From the NCBI GenBank assembly GCA_031267005.1, contig JAIRZX010000416.1, forward strand, positions 1-5,097: DNA of 5,097 nt, read 5' to 3'. Of the stretch, positions 1 through 4,735 are shown piece after piece. A program made the translations under genes and the position numbers. The stretch comes from Deltaproteobacteria bacterium (GTDB lineage: Bacteria; Desulfobacterota; Desulfarculia; Adiutricales; Adiutricaceae). Within the stretch, counting starts at the first letter, position 1. Every line of letters starts with the position of its first letter. Under the pieces are notes generated by a model. That model made no database searches. It saw nothing but the letters and a program-made list of their open reading frames with translations, and was not told where the DNA came from.

Positions 1-66
1 CCCGGGGGCTCCCGAAGGCCTGCGGATCCGAAGACGCCTTAGATTCCCCCGACCGCGCAGGGGCCT

Positions 67-101
67 GGGCCGGAACGGCCCCGGCTTCCCGGAGGGAGCC
101 G
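67..101 (+). promoter_or_regulatory. Tandem stem-loops in the leader of the vWA-like gene
   Basis: Two stem-loops lie back to back just before the first gene. The first pairs GGGCCG (67-72) with CGGCCC (76-81) around GAA. The second pairs CGGCTTCC (82-89) with GGGAGCCG (94-101), eight pairs including one T-G wobble, around a four-base loop (90-93), and is followed by TTCCTTATC. The only Shine-Dalgarno-like purine stretch (91-98) lies in the loop and 3' arm of the second stem, and its end is 12 bases before the ATG at 111. The pair could be a weak intrinsic terminator for an upstream gene, although the T-run is poor. It could also be a translational control element that hides the ribosome binding site. 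The pairing is read directly; the function is inferred. Confidence 0.4.
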
Positions 102-110
102 TTCCTTATC

Positions 111-1865
111 ATGGACCGCGAGTTCGTCAGCCCCGGCGAGCTGGCGGAGTGGTTCAACCTCGACGACACGGGCTGGGATGCCGGCTCGGCTGCGTTGCGC
201 TGGGGCTCAGTTTCCCGCTGGCTCAGGGAAGCCGGAATGGAAGCTGACGCCAACCGGGCGGACGGTCTTTCCGGCACCATGGAAGAGAAGGTATTCGGGT
301 ACATCAGGATGTTCGCGCCTGAGTGCTCCGCAACCTTCCGCGGGGTGCCGCTTGAGCTGGAAAGCTTCGAGGCCTTGTCCAGGAAAAGGGATACGCTTTC
401 CGCAGACGAAAGCGCTATGCTGGACGCAATTTTGCACGGAGAACTCTACAAATTCCCTGATATTGCCAGGGAACTGGCAAGCCCCCTGGACGCGGCAGTC
501 GAAAAAATCCTGTCCCAGCAAAGGCGCCTCAGCAAGGAAACTCTCGAATGCGCTCTCTCGGCGTTCAGGAATCCAGGGGACTTCATCTGGTTTCCATTCG
601 AAGAGCGGGCGGGCCTGAAAGCCCTGGAGTTCTCCCTAAATTTCAAGGGAGCTATCCTCACGCGCGCCGAATTCAACAAAACGGTTCCTCCTGAGTTCCG
701 CGCCGCTGTGCTGAAAACACTTGAAAGGCTCTACAGCCGTCCAGATATCACTTCCGATTATCGTTGCGCTGTTGAGAGTGTTCGCCATGATATCGAGGTT
801 ATTCTTAATGATTTAGTGCAGAGAAGGGAATATTGGCAGTCGGAGGCGGGACGGGCTGAATCTGAGGCAGAACGCCTGAAGGCGGAGGCGGGATCGGCTC
901 AGGCGGGGTACGCCCAATGGCCAGCCGCAGACGTGAAGCGGCGACCGGAGTGGGAGATAGAAGCGGAGAGGAGAGAGGAACGGATAGCAGAAGATCAAGA
1001 GAAGTGGATAGCGAAGGACGTAAGGGAATGGGAAGAGAAACGCGAAGCGCAGAAGCTCGAGGAGGCGCTATGGCGCCCTGGGGCGGTAAAATACGCCAGG
1101 GCTTTCCGCGAGACCGCGCGCCTCTTCATCGAACGGCGCGGCAGACACGGAAATGGCGCGGGAAGAAGGTTGCCCGTCTATCTCCTGTTGCAGAAATTCT
1201 ATTCCGAGGGGCGTTCGCCTCAACGCACGTTCTTCCGCGTGGCGGAAACTATCACTAGGCGGCTCCTGGAGAACCCTGCTGGAGCGGGCATAACCCCGTA
1301 TTTTTCCGTGATCACCTTCTCAAGCATGGAGAATGGGTCAAGGTGTATTTTACCGCTAACCGAACTTGACCCGGAGCTGAATCCGAATTTCTCTCTAATG
1401 GACTCGGCCTCCCACACTGGCTTCATGGCAACCCTCGGCAACGCCCTCCGAACCATTGCGGATGTTGCTTCTAGACACCTTTACGCCGATGGCGAACCCG
1501 CCCACCGGCCTCTCGTTTTTGTAGGGATACACGAGTACCCTGGCGTATGGAATGAAATTGTGTGGGATGAAAATTTTTGGGATAACATGGAATTTAATGC
1601 GTTAATGGATAGATTTTATGGTGGGCAAGAACTATCTTCCAACAGAGAATTAGAAATGACTTTGGACTTCGGCAGGAAATATTTTCACCGTAGCGTTCCT
1701 TGGGGAGCGGCTGGGGCATTAATCACCCACGAAGTCCTTAAATGGGCTGAGAAACCCCGTTTCTACGCCCGACGACTCGGTTTCAACAAGAAAAACGTGG
1801 AGATCTATGACGATGACTGCCGCCTTCAGGATCTCGTCGACCGGCTTCTTGGAAAAATTATATAA
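111..1865 (+). CDS. Multidomain protein: helical N-terminus, coiled coil, degenerate TerY-like vWA domain
   Basis: Predicted cytoplasmic protein of 584 residues with no signal peptide or membrane span; I do not recognise a named family. Residues 1-230 look helical and carry a motif twice: F76-R-G-V-P-L and F178-K-G-A-I-L, each followed by a helical stretch. Residues about 235-325 are Glu/Arg/Lys/Ala-rich and heptad-like, so probably a coiled coil. Residues about 350-500 match a TerY-type von Willebrand A domain in order and spacing: LPVYLLL (354-360), FSVITF (398-403), LPLTEL (414-419), TLGNAL (441-446), LVFV (468-471) and W480. The metal-site motifs are lost: DxSxS reads Q361-x-F363-x-S365, the motif-2 Thr aligns with A440, and TDGxPTD reads I473-H-E-Y-P-G-V. 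It therefore probably cannot bind metal in the usual way. TerY-family vWA proteins work in tellurite/stress-type signalling with kinases and phosphatases; a scaffold role here is inference. ATG 111 is the first possible start in a frame open to the window edge. Codons become AT-richer after about 1550. The fold call is fairly sure; the function is unknown. Confidence 0.85.
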   Translation: MDREFVSPGELAEWFNLDDTGWDAGSAALRWGSVSRWLREAGMEADANRADGLSGTMEEKVFGYIRMFAPECSATFRGVPLELESFEALSRKRDTLSADESAMLDAILHGELYKFPDIARELASPLDAAVEKILSQQRRLSKETLECALSAFRNPGDFIWFPFEERAGLKALEFSLNFKGAILTRAEFNKTVPPEFRAAVLKTLERLYSRPDITSDYRCAVESVRHDIEVILNDLVQRREYWQSEAGRAESEAERLKAEAGSAQAGYAQWPAADVKRRPEWEIEAERREERIAEDQEKWIAKDVREWEEKREAQKLEEALWRPGAVKYARAFRETARLFIERRGRHGNGAGRRLPVYLLLQKFYSEGRSPQRTFFRVAETITRRLLENPAGAGITPYFSVITFSSMENGSRCILPLTELDPELNPNFSLMDSASHTGFMATLGNALRTIADVASRHLYADGEPAHRPLVFVGIHEYPGVWNEIVWDENFWDNMEFNALMDRFYGGQELSSNRELEMTLDFGRKYFHRSVPWGAAGALITHEVLKWAEKPRFYARRLGFNKKNVEIYDDDCRLQDLVDRLLGKII

Positions 1866-2011
1866 TGGCGCCAACTCATATTTTTACAACCGAGCTCAAT
1901 TATCTGTGGCTCACGATTCTTATCGACGGTACGCAAAAGCTGGTTATCAAGAACGATTCGCCTGAGCGGGGGGATGCAAAGCCCTTAATGGGAGTTGGGA
2001 TATACCTTTAA
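1865..2011 (+). CDS. Small coupled ORF, possibly the broken start of a second gene
   Basis: A 48-codon frame begins at the ATG inside the TAATG junction that ends the preceding gene (stop 1863-1865, start 1865-1867). This arrangement is typical of translational coupling in an operon. The product starts MAPTHIF, has a hydrophobic stretch around residues 12-20 and ends GVGIYL; I do not recognise it. There is no good Shine-Dalgarno sequence, only GGAAAAA about 8-12 bases upstream, which fits re-initiation by ribosomes finishing the first gene. A run of six G (1968-1973) falls near codon 36. The neighbouring frame is open from 1966 to a TGA at 2125-2127, so one inserted base in the run would extend the product to roughly 87 residues. 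It may be a small real protein, a gene cut short by a frameshift, or chance. The later codons are AT-rich, which argues against a long intact gene. Confidence 0.35.
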   Translation: MAPTHIFTTELNYLWLTILIDGTQKLVIKNDSPERGDAKPLMGVGIYL

Positions 2012-2400
2012 TTTCCGCTGCCAATCTGGTATGGATACTGGGAATCATTAAATTTTTCCATAATAATATTTCTTTTTCAGCGAATTTATTAAACAAAATT
2101 ATTTGTCTTAAATTGTATAATTTATGACCATTTGATTACAATGGCTATTGCGCCTCCTTCTGAACTCCGATATCAGTTCAATTACTTACCTTAAACAAGA
2201 CTAAATTGTTCAAATGTTTGTAGTTTGGATAATAAGATGTTATTATTGTCATTCTAGTTAAATATTTGAAAAAGGCATGGCAGTTAATCCTTATATAGTA
2301 CGGAAATATCTTGGATAGTATTCCAATATTTAATAAAAATGACAATATTTTCAAGAAGTTTTCCTTACCGAATCTTATGAGAGACGCAAGTCAAAAAGAC
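2012..2400. other. AT-rich non-coding island
   Basis: This stretch is strikingly rich in A and T compared with the GC-rich genes and leaders on both sides. Stops are frequent in all frames apart from the short frame ending at 2127, and no open frame has both a credible start and a ribosome site. A small dyad, TGAACT (2161-2166) and AGTTCA (2175-2180), and a large inverted repeat (2241-2350) lie inside it. The sharp change in composition suggests acquired DNA or an eroded mobile or gene remnant. No transposase, tRNA end or target-site duplication was recognised. Confidence 0.6.
2241..2350. repeat. Long imperfect inverted repeat (about 30-base arms)
   Basis: The arm at 2242-2270 is the reverse complement of the arm at 2321-2349 with few mismatches. 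TATTGTCATT (2244-2253) pairs perfectly with AATGACAATA (2338-2347). After equal four-base gaps, TTAAATATT (2258-2266) pairs perfectly with AATATTTAA (2325-2333), and GAA (2268-2270) pairs with TTC (2321-2323). Over 30 aligned positions, 24 are Watson-Crick pairs plus one G-T. About 50 bases separate the arms, with a small AAGG/CCTT pairing inside (2272-2275, 2289-2292). It could be a structured RNA, a MITE-like remnant, or a site where DNA extrudes. No flanking duplication was found. Confidence 0.55.
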
Positions 2401-2541
2401 GTTCAGAATCCTGGGCACCCGGTGCTGCAAGTGGTACGGTGACCGTCCGCGAACGCCCGGTCCGTCCGACCGCAGTCGCCGGTAAACCGTCACTGACAAC
2501 GGTAGCGCACGGCAGCCCCAAACGGATCCTTACCGCGCACT

Positions 2542-2586
2542 TTCCCGGACTTCGCCGAATTTATGGGCATGAACGAAGTCCGCGAA
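2542..2586. repeat. Hairpin with 13-base arms
   Basis: CGGACTTCG (2546-2554) and CGAAGTCCG (2574-2582) are perfect reverse complements separated by 19 bases. Past one mismatch, three further outer pairs form (2542-2544 with 2584-2586), giving 12 of 13. TTCCCGG also occurs directly twice (2542-2548 and 2586-2592). The hairpin is not followed by a T-run, so it is not a standard intrinsic terminator. It may belong to a structured RNA or be a protein-binding site. Confidence 0.45.
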
Positions 2587-2761
2587 TTCCCGGCAGGCGC
2601 CGAAGAGGACCATTTCTTGGCCGAAGGCTCGGAAGGTAAAAGGGTTTTCGGCTGGAACGGATCGCGACGGGCATGGGAGGCATGCCATGGCTACGGGCAC
2701 GGAATTCCTGTCCCTTATCCGCCTACCGGCGGACGGAAGTTCAGCTTGCAACTAACAGGCA

Positions 2762-2802
2762 CCGTTAACGGACGTCAGCCTGTCTTCTGCTTGAAATTTC
2801 AA
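2762..2802. promoter_or_regulatory. Pair of perfect palindromes, operator-like
   Basis: CCGTTAACGG (2762-2771) is a perfect 10-base palindrome and TTGAAATTTCAA (2791-2802) a perfect 12-base palindrome, 19 bases apart; GACGTC (2771-2776) overlaps the first. Dyads of this size often bind dimeric regulators. No promoter or gene start is evident right beside them. A near copy of the second (TTTAAATTTCAA, 11 of 12 bases) lies at 3512-3523 in the proposed promoter of the potD-like gene. Binding by a regulator is inference. Confidence 0.3.
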
Positions 2803-2901
2803 CGTCTAACGCAAACCTGCAAGAAACTCTGCCAGGCTATCAAAGCCAGGTATTACCGCGCCGTCCCACGCCATAGCGCGGCGAAGGGCTTTCCTCGCAA
2901 A

Positions 2902-3276
2902 TCAGGGCCGCGCCTTCGCCTTCGCCTTATCCTTCGCCTTATCCTTCGCCTTCTCCGCAAACTTTATTTGGCGGTCCTTTATCCTGTCCCCTTTGGCGAG
3001 ATGGCGCCAGGGCGCCGACTCGGCCTCCTTCCCACGATCCTTCTCGAATTTTATGTCGGGTCTGTCCCCTCATCGGGCACACGCCCTTTGTCCGATGTCC
3101 TGTTCCATCTCCTTGCAGTCCAGGTCGCGGCTGCCAGACAATGATGCGGCGTCGTCCGCGCCGTTCTTTCCCCTCTCTTTACGAACGAATGTTCCGGACC
3201 ATTCATCCCCCGCCTCGCCCCGCCCTTCCGCGGCGCCCTTGCGCCCCGCCCTCCCCGGCGCCCTTGCGCCCCGCCC
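2902..3276 (-). pseudogene. Broken lysine-rich reading frame (possible gene remnant)
   Basis: On the minus strand one frame runs from just after a TAA (3279-3277) to a TGA (2904-2902), about 124 sense codons, interrupted only by a single TGA at 3072-3070. The product is charged and soluble-looking, unlike the antisense plus frame, which is Arg/Leu-rich and low-complexity. After the internal stop it reads GDRPDIKFEKD and later GDRIKDRQIKF, a protein-level echo, then a Lys-Ala/Lys-Asp run ending in ARP. Before the stop lies an in-frame ATG (3108-3106), but AAGGAG touches it directly, so the spacing is wrong for a ribosome site. The first 20 codons fall in a GC-rich tandem repeat and look non-coding. 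I read it as a possible remnant of a coiled-coil or basic-tail protein broken by one nonsense change. It may also be chance openness in GC-rich DNA. I do not recognise a family. Confidence 0.3.
2911..2952. repeat. Six-base tandem repeat, seven units
   Basis: Seven consecutive hexamers follow the pattern NNCCTT: CGCCTT three times, then ATCCTT, CGCCTT, ATCCTT and CGCCTT. On the minus strand this reads AAGGCG/AAGGAT in frame, giving Lys-Ala and Lys-Asp pairs at the end of the broken frame 2902-3276. Because the unit is six bases, gain or loss of units would keep the frame. The array could vary in copy number by slippage. Confidence 0.75.
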
Positions 3277-3277
3277 T
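3212..3277. repeat. GC-rich tandem repeat, 25-base period
   Basis: A 21-base block starting GGCGCCCTTG and ending CCCGCCCT occurs exactly twice, at 3232-3252 and 3257-3277, with a period of 25. A partial copy of its tail (GCCCCGCCCT) precedes it at 3217-3226. No coding or regulatory role is evident. Arrays like this commonly arise by replication slippage in non-coding GC-rich DNA. Confidence 0.7.
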
Positions 3278-3511
3278 TATCAAGCGCTGGGATCCGAAAA
3301 TCCTCGCCTGGAACCACGCGTCCCGGCAACCTTTTCCGGATCCGCCCCGTTGGCGTCCCCGATGCCTCCTAAAACGGCGGAACTGACTGGCCCTCTTAAA
3401 ACTGGCGAAACCTTCTGGCATGACGAAACAACCTGTCATGGAAACAACTCCGGACATATCTAACCACCGGCAACTTTACTAAAGCGCCGACACTCCAATC
3501 CCCGGGAGGGC
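3278..3511. other. Gene-free stretch upstream of the potD-like gene
   Basis: No credible gene is seen. Minus-strand open frames across here are basic and low-complexity and are cut by the GC-rich repeat. A dyad CATGAC (3419-3424) / GTCATG (3435-3440) sits among three GAAAC words (3407-3411, 3425-3429, 3441-3445). No terminator facing either way was found. Confidence 0.45.
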
Positions 3512-3540
3512 TTTAAATTTCAATGCCGATATACTACAAT
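3512..3540 (+). promoter_or_regulatory. Candidate sigma70 promoter for the potD-like gene
   Basis: TTTAAA (3512-3517) and TACAAT (3535-3540) are spaced by 17 bases. They match the TTGACA and TATAAT consensus at four and five of six positions. Transcription would begin near 3547 and leave a leader of about 108 bases, whose 3' half is very GC-rich. An overlapping alternative minus 10 box is TATACT (3530-3535), with no good minus 35 partner. The minus 35 box overlaps TTTAAATTTCAA (3512-3523), a near copy of the palindrome at 2791-2802, so a repressor site there is conceivable. Confidence 0.45.
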
Positions 3541-3643
3541 GCTTATCTTTATCCGGAAGTTAACCCTTCCATCCCAGAGCCCGTCGCCCCAATCGCCGCG
3601 CGGGCCCTTCCCCCGCCCTGAAACTGGGCCGGGCCGAGCCCTT

Positions 3644-3649
3644 AAGGAG
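3644..3649 (+). promoter_or_regulatory. Ribosome binding site of the potD-like gene
   Basis: AAGGAG lies five bases before the ATG at 3655 and fixes that start. It overlaps an eight-base palindrome, CCTTAAGG (3640-3647). It is a strong, conventional site. Confidence 0.85.
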
Positions 3650-3654
3650 CCGCC

Positions 3655-4719
3655 ATGACGCGAGTCCTCACCGCCTTAGCCGCCCTGCTGGCCGCGGCGG
3701 CAACAACCCTTTTCCTCGCCCCGGCCGCCATGGCCCAAGCCGAAAGGCAGTTAAACGTCTTCATCTGGTCTGAATACATCGACCCCGATCTCATAACCGA
3801 GTTCGAGAAGACCCGCGGGGTTAAGGTGAGGATGGACTACTACGAGTCCAACGAGGAGATGATTGCCAAGCTCCAGCTCGGGAGGCAGGGGGTCTACGAC
3901 CTCATCGTACCCAGCACCTACTTCATACCGACCCTGCTGAACCTTGATCTCATACAGCCCCTGGACCATTCGAAGCTCCCCAACATCGACAACCTCGAGC
4001 CGAAGTTCCGCGACATAGCGGAAGACCAGGGCAACCGCCACGTCATCCCCTACCAGTGGGGCACGTCGGGGCTGGCGGTACGCTCCAGGCCGGGGACGGA
4101 GACGCCCAAGTCCTGGTCCATCATCTTCTCCGACACCCCCGACAAGGGCAACTTCATCCTGTTCGACACCGCCAGGGACGCCCTGGGGTCGGCCTTGAAG
4201 TCCATGGGCTACAGCTACAACTCCGTCGATCTCAAGCAGATCGAGGAGGCCGGGGATCTCCTGACCCGCACCAAGCGCCACCCGGCCTTCATGGGGTTCG
4301 ACTCGGGCGTGGGCGGGCTCTCCAAGGTTATGGGGGGCGTGGCCCACGCGGCCCAGGTCTACAGCGGCGAGGCGATAAAGGCGACCCGCGAGGACACCGG
4401 GCTCCTCTATATCATCCCCGAAGAGGGCTGCGAGTTCTGGCTGGACGTCCTCGCGATACCCAAGGGGGCCCCCAACGCGGACGTGGCGCATGATTTCCTA
4501 AACTACATCATGGAGCCCCAGGTGGCGGCCAGGCTCGCCACCTTCAACAACTACGCCACCCCCAACCGCGCCGCCATGCAGTTCATCCCGCCCGAGGACC
4601 TGGAGAACCAGGGCATGTACCCCCCCCAGGAACTCCTCGACAAGATGGAGTACATGAAGGACTTGGGCGACGGCAACAGGCTCTTCGACGAGACCTGGAC
4701 CATCGTCAAGTCCCGCTGA
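3655..4719 (+). CDS. potD: Polyamine (spermidine/putrescine) ABC transporter substrate-binding protein, PotD-like
   Basis: Periplasmic binding protein of 354 residues, the usual length for PotD/PotF proteins. It would capture a polyamine and deliver it to a PotABC-type importer. Residues 1-27 form a Sec signal peptide: MTR, an Ala/Leu-rich core, then A-M-A before Q28. The mature protein opens with NVFIWSEY, the family hallmark; W38, E40 and Y41 match the pocket residues W34, E36 and Y37 of E. coli PotD as I recall it. Other landmarks are PSTYF (86-90, Y89), YQWGTSGL (133-140), EFWLD (260-264, W262 and D264) and NNYATPN (298-304, Y300). Pocket differences: T172 aligns with PotD D168, D175 with E171, Y236 with W229, and no clear partner for Q327 is seen. 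The ligand could therefore be putrescine, spermidine or a related polyamine. The AAGGAG five bases upstream supports the start. No potA, potB or potC lies beside it; an RNA methyltransferase gene follows 16 bases later, probably on the same transcript. Family is sure; exact ligand and ortholog symbol are less so. Confidence 0.93.
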   Translation: MTRVLTALAALLAAAATTLFLAPAAMAQAERQLNVFIWSEYIDPDLITEFEKTRGVKVRMDYYESNEEMIAKLQLGRQGVYDLIVPSTYFIPTLLNLDLIQPLDHSKLPNIDNLEPKFRDIAEDQGNRHVIPYQWGTSGLAVRSRPGTETPKSWSIIFSDTPDKGNFILFDTARDALGSALKSMGYSYNSVDLKQIEEAGDLLTRTKRHPAFMGFDSGVGGLSKVMGGVAHAAQVYSGEAIKATREDTGLLYIIPEEGCEFWLDVLAIPKGAPNADVAHDFLNYIMEPQVAARLATFNNYATPNRAAMQFIPPEDLENQGMYPPQELLDKMEYMKDLGDGNRLFDETWTIVKSR

Positions 4720-4723
4720 CGCC

Positions 4724-4727
4724 GGAG
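4724..4727 (+). promoter_or_regulatory. Ribosome binding site supporting a TTG start
   Basis: GGAG lies eight bases before a TTG at 4736 in the gap after the potD-like stop (4719). It is the best Shine-Dalgarno match for the methyltransferase frame. A competing choice is GCGAGG (4778-4783) ahead of a GTG at 4790. Confidence 0.5.
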
Positions 4728-4735
4728 CGCCGAAC

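Larger units (their letters stand above)
2401..2901. other. GC-rich gene-free stretch with many small dyads
   Basis: No convincing gene is seen here. The longest plus-strand frame (open from 2506, first ATG 2563, stop 3144) begins with protein-like composition, rich in Phe, Glu and Gly (FAEFMGMNEV), but soon becomes basic and low-complexity. It has no ribosome site and its second half is the mirror of a better frame on the other strand. The stretch holds short dyads: GCACC-C-GGTGC (2415-2425), ACGGT-G-ACCGT (2436-2446), ACCGT/ACGGT (2486-2490, 2499-2503), TCCGCC-TACC-GGCGGA (2718-2733) and CCGCGC/GCGCGG (2856-2861, 2876-2881). The first part of the plus frame could be a gene fragment, but I cannot identify it. 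Confidence 0.5.

Noticed and set aside
1..42. Possible C-terminal end of an upstream gene (frame 1, stop TAG at 40-42)
   Set aside because: Only 13 codons are visible and they are low-complexity Pro/Arg/Lys; nothing supports coding.
178..1258. Several overlapping frames on both strands inside the 584-residue gene
   Set aside because: They are out of frame with the protein that shows a coiled coil and a vWA fold, and have low-complexity compositions.
2141..2194. 17-codon ATG frame starting MAIAPPS in the AT-rich island
   Set aside because: Too short, with no ribosome site and no context.
2241..2350. Insertion sequence
   Set aside because: No transposase frame fits between the arms and no target-site duplication was found, so it is reported only as an inverted repeat.
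2911..2957. CRISPR-like array
   Set aside because: The repeat unit is only six bases with no spacers; it is a simple tandem repeat.
2563..3144. 193-codon plus frame as a real gene
   Set aside because: It has no ribosome site, its start sits in a hairpin, and its second half is the antisense of a hexamer repeat giving Arg-Leu runs. The first 50 codons could be a fragment, but I cannot identify it.
3751..4491. 246-codon minus-strand frame opposite the potD-like gene
   Set aside because: It is Val/Gly/Leu/Glu-rich low-complexity translation that mirrors the codon bias of a clear GC-rich gene. Its composition and lack of motifs mark it as a shadow.
4056..4493. Overlapping plus-strand frame inside the potD-like gene
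   Set aside because: Gly/Arg/His/Gln-rich shifted translation of a well-supported gene, with no motif.
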